A DNA stretch of 40,838 nucleotides from Mucidula mucida (lineage: Eukaryota; Basidiomycota; Agaricomycetes; Agaricales; Physalacriaceae). Location of the stretch: positions 1 through 40,838 of the forward strand of contig JADNYV010000307.1 in NCBI GenBank assembly GCA_015501055.1, read 5' to 3'. The stretch's first letter is position 1. Each line of letters begins with the position of its first letter. The position numbers and the translations under genes are program-made. The notes under the pieces are model-generated. The model had not been told where the DNA came from, did no database searches, and saw only the letters and a list, made by a program, of their open reading frames with translations. Shown here piece after piece: positions 31,108 through 40,838 of the stretch.

Positions 31108-34100
31108 ATGCTGCGAGTGCTGCCCAATCCCGTCCTCGCCGTCACTCACGACGTGCTCAGAGACGTCGACGGCGACGACGCTCTTTCTTCACTCTGGTTC
31201 CGTGCGTTCACGCTGTCTCGTTTATCGCCAGGGCCGCTGATGTTGTCCTACCACACAGTGTTCACAAAGGCAAAGGGCGGTCTGCTCGATGGCGAGCGCC
31301 TCGAGAACATATCATGGCGCCTATGGCACCGCGAGCTCGCCGACTCGCACTCTTACCGTCCGCTGACCCCGGAGTCGCCAGCGGATGGAACGGCGCCCGC
31401 GACATTTACTGGCTCCCACCCGCAGGGTAAGCTGCACGACGCCGGCGACAGTGAGCTCGCTAATTCTTTGATCCTAGCGGGCCCAATATCGCGCATACAA
31501 CACATTGGCAAGGTCATTGACGAGATCAGCCTGCAGGCCATTGCCCTACGAGGACCGGAGCCGCGGTCGCATATCCCGACGCCGACGACCGAGCCAGTCT
31601 CGATTGCGATATACACAGCCACCGATACCCCTCAGCGATCGCCGTCCCGACGCACCGCGGCGGACTCCGAGTTTCCACGTGTCGTTGTGGTCAATCCGAC
31701 CCCAAATCTAACGCCTCATCCTACTCCCCCTGCGACTCCCGTGCTTCCATCTGCGCCTGTTGGTCCATTACATAATCATTCCTCTGTCTCTCCCCTACCA
31801 CCACCACGATCCTCTCAGAGACCCACCACAATCCGCCAGACTATGCCAGCTACTACCGCCTCGCTCAAGCCATCCGATGTTAAGTTTTTCACGGGATCCC
31901 CATCGTCTTCTAGCACATCGTCCGACTCGTCAACGTCTTCAGCGAGCACAGATAATTCTCCAGAAGAGACTCAGCCATCATCGTCGACCACGACCACCGA
32001 CATTCCTCCGTCCGACATTCCACCGTCTCTCTGTCGCACAGAGACGCTCCCTGCAACTCTTTACGATGCAGACAAGGTCTCACAGTCCATCGCTCGGAAT
32101 GTCCGGAGACCCGCCGGTAACCGCGCTCAAAAGGTGGCGACTCATGCCCGCATGCCATCAGTTAAGGATCGCGCTTCACTCGAGGCCGAAGATCGTGCAC
32201 TAGCGGAGCAGCAACAACTCGAGCAGAATTTGGAGACAAAGCAGAGACGAGAGCAGGAAGAAAGACAGAAGTTGATTACTTGGGAGCGAGAAATGGAGCT
32301 TGAGAGGCAGAGACGTAAGGAGAGAGAACAGGAAGATAAGAGGAGAGAGGAGCGCGAGAAGGAGCTGCAGAAACTGAGGGAGGCGGAGAGATTGAAGGAA
32401 CTTGAACGCGCAAAGTTGCAGGCGGAGCGGGAGGGTCTGTTCCGACGGACGGCCTCGACGGGACGTTTGCCCACCCAGGATACGGCCATTTTCGATTTTA
32501 CCGAAGAGGCACAGAACGACACACAGCATCATCTGCAACCATCTGGCTCGTCTCACCCCGAACTCGCTCGCACTGCTTTTGGTCTTAATCGTGCCCTCAG
32601 TCCGCCCAAGGCTTCTACGTCTTCGGCGGCAGCCACCAAGAACCGTAATCACCAGCTTTTGCCCTCGGCGCCCAACTTGCAAGCACTAGCGTCTCAAAAG
32701 GCAGCGATGCGTATGCAGAGCACCTTGAAAGGCGCCTTTACGCCGGTACATCGCGGCAGTCCTACCAAGAGCGAGTCGTCCAAGGCTTCGTCAAGTCGGA
32801 ATAGCAAGCAGCCCTCGTCAAAGACTCATCCGAACGCTCCTCCGCCTAACGCTCCTGCACCTTCCAAATCCCTTTCGAAACCGCCTGCACCTCCTAGTCT
32901 TAAAGGCAAGGAGAAGGAGAAACAGAAACAGAAGCAGCACTTGACGAGGACGGGACGACCATTCGAACTATTGTCGTCTGATGAAGAAGAGGAAGATGGA
33001 GAAGATGACGATGATTGGACCTCTGCCGATGAGGTCGAGGAGGAAGTGGCGCTTCAGGCTTCGGTAAGAACAATCTTAGTTTTTTCTCTCTCGAACGTCA
33101 TATTGACGTAGCCGTAGACTCGACCAAAAGCCCGCTCGCATTCACCTCCTCCACCACCTCCGCCACCAGTAAATCATCGGACTACGAGGAGTCGTCGACA
33201 GATGCCCGCCGACATGCAGAAGCATTTGCGCATGGACGAGCTCCATCACGCGTTCGAGGAGGCCGAGCGCCAAAAGGAGACGTTTACTTTCAACAAATTG
33301 CCGAAGCGGAGCTATTCAAACTTATCGCGGACGAATTCTGGTCTTTTGAGCCAGCTTATGCATCCAGATCCGCAGGCTTTACCCGACGTGTATCGACGGG
33401 GCCATTCGAGTGGGGATCTGGCCGAGAAAGCTCGCGCCCGTGCGCCTCAGCTGCATCCCAGCCAGAGTGCTGCGGCTTTGCCTGTGGCTGCGCAGGTGCA
33501 TGTGGGAAGTGTGAGGAACGCTGGGACGATGAAGACGGGCGATTATCGTCCGAAAGCTCGTCCGAACGAAGAGGAGATGGAAGATGAGACCGATGGCGAG
33601 GACAACTCGTTGAACGTGTCGAACTCGGTCGCCCAAGAGAAGCTTAAGGCTATCTTTGGGAATATGCGTGGCGGGGGAGCGAACGCCAATGCGAACAAGG
33701 TCGCGCCGATACGGCCGCCTCATGTGGAACGCCGGGAAAAGAAGGTTGCACCGAGGGTGCCTGCGGAGCGTCCGGTTGCACCTGCAGCCGCTGCGCTGGA
33801 GCGAACGATGACGGAGCCTGTCGCAGTGCCGACATTCCCGTATAATCTTCCGGTGGCTGCGATCCCCGTGTCGCCGCGCACGACGCGACAGTGGATGCTG
33901 CGGACGGAAATGTCGGAGAGCGTTCGCACAAATTTGCTGTGGCAGCGGAAGATGGATAAGCAGTTGATGCCGCCTCCGAGACGGAATAAGAGCAGTACCG
34001 CCATCTCGACCATCCCCAGCGTCGTGAAGCTTACGGAGAAGACGGCGCCCGTGGATGGGGGCCTGCTGGTTGAGCAGGAGCGCGAGGAGGCGCGAGACGA

Positions 34101-34161
34101 GATTCGGCGGGTGAATCTGATGCGCAACAAGAGCTGGGCGGCGGATTACCATCCGCAATGA
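31108..34161 (+). CDS. Fungal regulator with areA-GATA-like (DUF1752) and DUF3295 regions
   Basis: Start MLRVLPNPVLAVTHDVLRDV; stop at 34159-34161. Introns at 31202-31258, 31427-31477 and 33064-33117. After the first intron is removed the N-terminus reads ALSSLWFLFTKAKGGLLDGE, RLENISWRLWHREL, the short domain shared with AreA, Reg1 and Mks1-type regulators (PF08550). Then come a long S/T/P-rich disordered region, a charged coiled coil (EQQQLEQNLETKQRREQEER and on, about residues 330-430), an acidic DEEEEDGEDDDDWTSADEVE stretch and conserved DUF3295-like segments: MPADMQKHLRMDELHHAFEE, and RTTRQWMLRTEMSESVRTNL with LLWQRKM near the end. About 960 residues. Such proteins act in nutrient or glucose signalling in other fungi; the exact role here is unknown. 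Codon use and intact frame mark it as the one clearly conserved gene of this arm. Confidence 0.85.
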
Positions 34162-35879
34162 TTCCTGAATGCTCGTTCTCTCGTTTTTTCTCATGGCTTA
34201 CGAAACTTGGACTCGACACGGTCTAATGTAATGGGTATCGCTTGTGTGTTTTTTACTGTACGAATAGTTGTTTATGTCTCTTTTTTCCCATTCATTCTTT
34301 GCTTTCGGCATCAGCATTCATTAGCAGCTTACTTGTACGATTATTTTCATTTGGCATTAGTAAATAGTTAATGTGGATCATGTTACTGGGTTTGGCTTAT
34401 TGAGGAGGAGTAAACGTCTTGTTGGATGGACGAGTTTGATCCAAAGCGGCAGTGACCGTCGATCGTGTCAACAAGTCCAGCGACGAAAATAAGCCAACGC
34501 TTTTGTGCTATACAGGATCAAATGGATACATTTGCGGCGCGTCCGAAGGAATACCAAATCATCTTCGTAGGCGAAGCAGCCGGGGTTACCCCAGATTCTC
34601 CACAACCACCAGTTCAATCAAACACGGAGAGGAACCCCCAGACTATGTTGGGGTATCGGTTTCATGGGCAACTATGATGGGATGGGATGCTGTAATCCCG
34701 TGCTCGCAACCTGGAGCGTCAATCACTGACGGTGACCGGGTACCTCGCCGTATTCGAACACTGGAAACTTTGACGTCGCTTGGAAGAGTCTAGAGCGCCA
34801 ACCCGACGGTCATCCTCGGGATGAACGTGCGCAATACATCAGAAGAGCCGTTAGCTGTACATTGAAGTGAGTTCCCAATATGAAGAGGAAGTTGACTACT
34901 TATGTGTCTTTCACGAAGAAACATAATCAACTTGTATAAAAGCGGCCATAGATAAGAAGACAAGTACACGTTCGTTGCAGACTTTTGACTCTATGTCGGG
35001 GTGGCGTCGCCGTACGTACGATTGCCGGTGATGACCTGGAAACTGCACAGACGCCGGCAAATTGCACTTGAAGTTGGACGCCCATCTATCACTACGGCAA
35101 GATGAGGCAGATTAACCGGCGAGGCGTGGTTCCAAACCTCTGTCTCGAAGAAGCACCTTGTGAATCGATGGTAGATGGGAGTCGGTCAGGTGGGTGAATT
35201 TGAAGCGTTGAACGATCATGTCAAGGTGAGTTTCTCGTCAAGAAGGTCGATAAAGTCAGGACGCCAAGTTGTCTTGATGATTAATCGACGCGCAGATAGG
35301 CAAGGTACGTGATCGCGGAGTACGCATTGTTTGGGGTCGACCGGCAAATACCGAACATCTTTCTCTTGTGACACCATCACTGCAACCTCAAGACTGCAGT
35401 AAACAATCGAACGTTACTTGCCGGGTTTTCACTAAAAGTCTTATCATTTCCAGTGGTAGCCGCATAAGAGCTTCCTTTGTCGAAGTAAGTGCCTTCCATA
35501 TTGAAGATTGAAAAGCGTTACTTTGACGAGTTACGCTTGAAAAGCTCTCTACGAGAAGTCGTGCAGGTCCCAGAAGAAGTCGACAGCTAAGCGCACAGCC
35601 ACTGATACAAATATGGGGAACAGATTGCACCATCATCACGCCCTTTGCCTCTATCTAACGTCTACTCCATTTGTCGCACTGGGGCGAATGCATTACGTGG
35701 ATTTAAATCAACTTTAACCCACCAGCTGCCGTCCTCCGTCGTCCCTATCAGGGCGTGCGACAACCGTTTTTCTATAAACTCGTGTTCTCATGGTAAACGA
35801 CTCTATTTGGGAAAGAAGAGAAGCGGTACAATACTTAGATCATCGCGCGAATTCGAACTGCATTGGCAGGGGGAAGTCG
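34162..35879. other. 3' flank and relic sequence, partial third copy of the A/B relic
   Basis: The first ~250 bases are the likely 3' UTR of the upstream gene (T-rich). Around 34990-35110, GGGGTGGCGTCGCCGTACGT, a GATTGCCGG word and CCCATCTATCACTACGGC echo the matching part of relic copies A and B (GGAGTGGCGTCGCCGTCTA, ACTGCCGGCC, TCCATCTATCAGTGTGGC), so a third, shorter copy is likely. A TATA-like TATAAAAG lies at 34936. No open gene is seen. Confidence 0.45.
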
Positions 35880-37610
35880 GAATGCCCATGGGAAAACGCC
35901 CTGGTGCGTGTGAGTCTGTGCGCACACCGCCGCCTCGAATTGCCTATACGAGCTCACGTACACGTTTAAGGTTACTAATTCAGTAGTGCCGTTGGAATGG
36001 TACGACTCACGATAACCACGCACATCGCTCGGTCTCATTCACATCCACCGCGTGCAACTCCCAGGCTTGGGAATGGGATGTCCAGTACGTCCTAGTTCAG
36101 CATTTCCGTTATCGACCGCCCTCAGAGTCATATGGGATCCACACGGCAAAGCGCTGGACCTCTTTAATCTTATAGATATGAAGGACATGCAGGTGGGTAA
36201 GCGGCCTCCCGTCCAAACGCTTATCGCCCTAATAAAGACGTGTATCTTATCACATCCGGCCTCTCTCCAGATAACCGTACTCACTAGCGTTGGGATGCCG
36301 TATGTGGCACTCTGAGCATGTCCTCACATGAGCGCTTTGATGTACACGGTTGACCATGCCTGCAAACGCCACACCACTCATTCTCAGGACCACGCGAGCG
36401 GATGCCGCACAAACGCCGGCTAGGAACGAAGCAAGTCGCCGAACCAGGAAAAGGCTGCGGCCGTAAGCCTTTGAGCATTGCCGCCCATCCGTGCTGTTCC
36501 TGGTAGTAGCCTAGCGAATGTATGTAGACATTAAACGCATCAGTGTTGGGAGCTACTAAATTCTTCAATCTTTAGGTCCGCTTTCAAAACAACATCTTGT
36601 AAACGGACACGTTTATGGCGTGTGAACAGGTCGCGATTCTCGCTCGAAGCCTTCGCGGCCCTTTCTTCCGAGTTCAAACCATTCAAGTTGCTCTGATACT
36701 TTATTGGTGTGCTCTGGAGACATTGGAATTACTGTCATGTTCAATTCCCTGATGCCCGCAACTCTTCCACGTCTCGGACGGCTTCCCGAGCAACCGCATG
36801 TCCTGTCTCATGTCTGTCCTACTCATATTCTCTCGGAATCATGGCATACAAGTATACATACACATACCCCCTTCAAACTCGTACCTCAACACATACCAGT
36901 CCGGCCTTCGCTCGCACCGCTGACTCTGTTCTGTTTCAAGCATTGCAATTTGGGGTAAACGTCTACTCACAAAGGTTGGTGCAGATCTTACTTGTCCCAG
37001 AATCACTGTATATTGACGGCCCACCTCCCTCGGCTTACTCCCCGAGACCGCCGTGATTGATGCCATTGCTATTATTGTAGACTGGCCCAGACGAGAATCC
37101 TGTTTGCTGCGTGTATCTGTTTTTGAAATGAAACGTGCTGATTCGAAGCGAAACGCCCACGTCTGGGTTTACAAAGGAGTGGCGTCGCCGTCTAGACCCT
37201 AATGTACACTGATGAACAACTGCCAGTCATAGACAGCATCATCTGACCTCGAAAATGACGAAGCGCGTGTGGCGGAGTTGCACGATCAAGATCAGTGACA
37301 GTTGAAGGTCCTCCTATAAATTTGACGATTGTGGCGCCCTCCTGCTGAGGTTTAACATCTTTGTCTTCTGTGAATGATGTGACTCATTCAATGAACAGGA
37401 AGAAGTCGCACTTGACAGTGTCATGCCCTTCAATTTCATCTCGAAAACGGTGGTCGTGTTCCTATCGATGGCGATAATCGTGCTGGCGCTGCGTCGCGGC
37501 GGTCATGCCACCCAGGTCATTCTGAGGTCTGGACTTTTGAAATCGATGGAACTGTGAGATGCTGATGAGTCCACCTCGAGGAGATGTATTGGCATTCATA
37601 TGTGTGTTCC
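35880..37610. repeat. Relic copy B of the ~1.7-kb sequence (plus orientation)
   Basis: Inverted relative to 25376-27130. Coding remnants on the plus strand include LDLFNLIDMKDMQ, LIALIKTCILSHPASLQITV and LLIFSRNHGIQVYIHIPPSN, the last parallel to LLILIRDYGMQVYIHVPPSN in copy A. The frame is interrupted by stops and an extra ~24-base stretch (GTGGGTAAGCGGCCTCCCGT region) that may be an intron. Both copies appear dead. Confidence 0.65.
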
Positions 37611-40365
37611 ATAAATGTCGTAGTTCTCCGTGCATGCAAGTGTTATCCAATACATTGTTGTCATAGACGAGTTGAGGGCTTCTATGGTTCGAAGCGGGAT
37701 TGAGTGATATGGTGGTCAAGATCACGCGAGCGGCAAGCGTCACAACGGGGAGTAGAGATTGTTCCTGGATTAGTCTTCGTACGTGGATGGTTCATATTGA
37801 AGGAGATATACGTGTCTGTGGCGTGAGAAGCAAGGTCCCGTAGTATTTTTCTCCTCGTGCGATGAAGGGAGCTACGTTGCAGCTTCAGCTCCGTTTATTC
37901 TTCGTCGACGTTTTAAAATACGCGGTGCCAATTTATGGCTCCTCCAGCTCGCCCGTCCATAATCGCCGGCGCGTAAATAGTGAGAACTTCGTATCAAAGG
38001 TATAGCCTGTTTTTTTTGCACTGCCGGGCATCATTCCACCGCCGTTGCACCCTCGGAACTACTGAGTTTTCTCCGACGATCTTCTGGAATTCAGGCGTGA
38101 TTTCAGCTGAAGAGCTTGCGAAAATCAGTAATTGTCCACGCGTATTAGCTTGAGGACAGCTTGCGCCAGGTTTCTGAGGACAGCTTGCGTGAGCCAGGTT
38201 TCCTGTGTACTCCTTCAGACCCAATATACAAGCAGCATGCGGGTGTTCGGGAATAGATGAGGCGTCGTACACGAGCCAACATATCGAAGGACGTCGAACT
38301 CGCGCGAAGATGCTCGACGTGAACAGTGTGCAAGGTTCACTTTGGTACTGGGGGACCGCTTTGAATGCTGTAGGCACTGGCGAGAAGCGAAAAAGTGTTC
38401 ATTGCTTACTCCGTTGGTGTACCCCACAGGTAGTCCGATGCCAATCTCCATACATGTCTCTCTTGCAGCGAATATTACGAGTTGGAACGAGTGGAAGGTA
38501 GAAAAAGCCAACAATGGTCGGACCATCTAAACAGACAAAGCAAGCCTCGTGACTTTCTGTGCACGAGTTCTACATCGGATATCGGTCCCTTCAGAGGGTC
38601 TGGTCGACTCGTCCTAAGGAGGTTCTCTTTGAAAGATTCAATTGAGTCACATACTTAGATACAAATCTGATCAAAGTGGCCTAAACTTTGACAGAAAGTG
38701 CAGTAACGAAATTTTTGTACTCAAAAGGCGAGTTATCTACGTAGCATACACAAATGCGCGGTCCGAACTTCGCCAAGTGATTATAGCCACTGAGCAGCCT
38801 CGAGAAATTGAGCCAGTGTCTGTCCGGCAAGGCGTCGCTCAGAGTAAGATAGAGAATATGCGGAGGCTTGTCGCGCCTGCAGTGATGGTACGAATGCCCC
38901 GCGGTTCAGCGAAGTGAAGTATGAAAGAAACTATTGTCCTCGTTTGGCATCGCCTTGGCCGACAATGCCGCGTTGTTCCTTCTTCCTTCTTTTCCTCCGC
39001 CGTTAAGCCGGCATCTTGAGCGCGTCGATGCACTTCAACGCGAATTGCTATGAGCTTGTTGATCACATCGATCCGTGGCGCGCGGGAGTAAACGCTCAAG
39101 TCAACAGTTTCCTCATGACCAGACCTTGCATGTATATGAAACTGGGACGTCCGGTTACATGTCGTCTTCTCAAGGCTAACTCCCGCTACGCGCTACGCCA
39201 TCCTTCGTAGCGAGTATGCCATTGATGTATCAGCGCTCAACGGTTTCCTCCAGACCGCGCCGAGTCGGGTTCTTGCATTAGGAAAAACGCGGTAAGTACT
39301 TCTAAAGCTTGTACGGTCCGCTTGTTTACATGTTGTAACTGACACGGCTAATTCGGAAAGCCAGGGGCCTAGCCACTTGTATATTCCTTCGCCAGTGGCC
39401 CAGTAATCAGATGCGAACACCAAAGTTATCTCGATGCGGTATGAATGTGTGGCTTAATCGCTGGTGATCGTCTCGGCTACGTATACTGCCCGGTACGTGT
39501 TTTCTCGGAAGACTACAACGGCGAATATAACGGCTTCATGTCTGGCCAGATTTCACCAGAACTCTTAAGTATACGTTTTCCGGACAGGCGTGCTTTTGCT
39601 CTCTATGCGCACTCATAGGTCACGGTGAATTGCAGAGCAGATTGTTCAGGGCTCTCGAGTTCCTGCCTGGGCCAGCACGGTATGAAAAGGTTTCATGTAC
39701 CGAATCGAAAATGACTGATCAAGTTCCAGCAGTCTAAGATTTGCTTAACTCCAACAGTAGCCCCGATTGCGGGCTACTGATACATGCCCGCAAAGCGTTT
39801 ATAAGCTGAATCTCTGAGGATATAGACTGTCGACGTTGAGAACTGGTACGTGTCTTCTCAAGAAACACCAACAATACTCTTTATGCTCTCACCGGGGCAT
39901 CGATTTATTTTCGAACTGGCGTTTTCCTACAGTTGCGCCACGCTTACTGCATTGCCTTTCTTGGTGAACAGGAAATGGGGATCATTGTCAACGACCATCG
40001 GCATCATAAACGGCTCGGACTCCTTGTACGGTAGCCAGTTCAAAGCAGACGCTCATTGTACGTTTGTCTTGCACGTGACCAAAACATTTCGGGAGCTTTG
40101 GCGATGGTCCATGTATGATTTGTACCTCCACCACCCCTCCCACTCCCACTCTTCAATACCTTGCTCTCTAGCTTCGTCACGCGCCAAAAGCCTCCGCCGA
40201 CTCAATCCTTTCACAGTAGTTCGCTTGCAAACGCAGCCAGTAAGCGCGTCTCTTTGTTCGATTTTTGCAATATTGTGCTCACTGAATCTTCAGACTTCGT
40301 CCGCGCTTCCACCGACTAATCCCCACGCGAACTCCATCCATTACCCCCGTGCTGAACACTATCCT
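37611..40365. other. Region without a convincing gene
   Basis: About 2.75 kb. It contains an imperfect tandem repeat at 38151-38204 (TGAGGACAGCTTGCG...CCAGGTTTC twice) and scattered short frames without motifs. It looks like decayed accessory DNA similar to the flanks of relic copy B. I could not assign any function. Confidence 0.4.
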
Positions 40366-40770
40366 ATGGAGCGCGCATACTCGATGCCGCAGGTCGGAGG
40401 CGGCGGACCACCTACACCTGCTCCTCTACAGCAACATTACTACACACCACAGATGCCTCCTGCTCCAAAAAATCATTCTTTTACCTTTACCCAATCTACC
40501 CTTCAAAAAAGCCAAAGGCGCGATGACCAACAATCACTACCACGACCTGGAAACGACCAGCGCCCCGTCCCGTGTACAATACCAACTTACCTTCCCATCA
40601 ATGTAATTCCTCGCACCGTAGTCGCAGATGCCACCTCCCCTCACCAATATCGATACCCAATTCAACCACATATTCAACAATCTCTGCCACAACTGGAAAA
40701 CGACCAGCGGGCGCCCGACGCACCAATACCAACCTCAGATCCCCGCCACTTACTCATCCCTCGCGCATAA
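40366..40770 (+). CDS. Q/P-rich reading frame with an internal repeat, possibly part of a larger gene
   Basis: From MERAYSMPQVGGGG the frame runs to a stop at 40768-40770. It is rich in Pro, Gln, His and Tyr (APLQQHYYTPQMPPAP) and contains a 49-residue repeat: QQSLPRPGNDQRPVPCTIPT and QQSLPQLENDQRAPDAPIPT. The frame is open further upstream, and possible splice sites near 40240-40290 suggest an earlier exon. No domain is recognised. The composition is like that of disordered regions of fungal regulators, but the gene may be a relic. Confidence 0.35.
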   Translation: MERAYSMPQVGGGGPPTPAPLQQHYYTPQMPPAPKNHSFTFTQSTLQKSQRRDDQQSLPRPGNDQRPVPCTIPTYLPINVIPRTVVADATSPHQYRYPIQPHIQQSLPQLENDQRAPDAPIPTSDPRHLLIPRA

Positions 40771-40838
40771 CGCGTGGCACCCTCAAGTACAAAGGGACAA
40801 TGGTCAATCATTCGCTCATTTTTCAAGCGCACAGCGCA

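Noticed and set aside
33379..34194. 271-codon minus-strand frame opposite the areA-GATA-like gene
   Set aside because: It is an antisense shadow of a GC-rich coding exon; Arg/His-rich composition is typical of such shadows.
1..40838. CRISPR arrays, bacterial operons or Shine-Dalgarno sites
   Set aside because: None seen; introns and gene families show that the sequence is eukaryotic.

Overview
This window is nuclear DNA of a filamentous fungus, most likely an agaricomycete (mushroom-forming basidiomycete). The evidence is genes cut by many introns of about 50 bases (GT...AG, one exon of only 12 bases), a secreted CE4 chitin deacetylase, a basidiomycete-type Zn2Cys6 regulator, an areA-GATA-like/DUF3295 regulator, a Plavaka transposase and a DUF6532 protein. 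All assignments come from reading translations and splice sites by eye; no database was searched.

Left part (1-10.0 kb): the tail of a lactonase-like beta-propeller gene converges on a chitin deacetylase gene, followed by a long Zn2Cys6 transcription factor on the same (minus) strand. About 2.9 kb without a convincing gene follows (5.8-8.7 kb), holding a T/C tract and a diverged tandem repeat. Next is an unrecognised nuclear-looking gene built on 72-residue repeats and broken by a 28-bp tandem duplication.

Centre (11.07-24.73 kb): a nest of three layers. The outer layer is a short-chain dehydrogenase (SDR) gene on the minus strand, cut in one exon. Inside it lies a 12.5-kb Plavaka-type DNA transposon (11607-24115) with matching inverted ends. 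It carries a complete 1048-residue transposase and, divergently from a shared 290-bp promoter region, a DUF6532-type accessory gene. That accessory gene is cut by a 5.3-kb hAT-type element (17019-22357) with an exact 8-bp target duplication. The hAT element carries a transposase lacking its C-terminal part and, divergently, an intact 694-residue gene of unknown function. Taking each insertion out in turn leaves an open frame in the layer below, so both insertions look young.

Right part (24.7-40.8 kb): mostly decayed sequence. Two inverted copies of a 1.7-kb relic (25.4-27.1 and 35.9-37.6 kb) flank a small C2H2 zinc-finger gene, a LINE (RNase H plus zinc knuckle) relic and one clearly functional gene, the areA-GATA-like/DUF3295 regulator at 31.1-34.2 kb. 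A Q/P-rich reading frame lies at the right edge.

The most unusual content is the nested pair of two-gene transposons. Each has a divergent transposase plus accessory-gene layout, and the hAT copy has lost a working transposase but kept its accessory gene.
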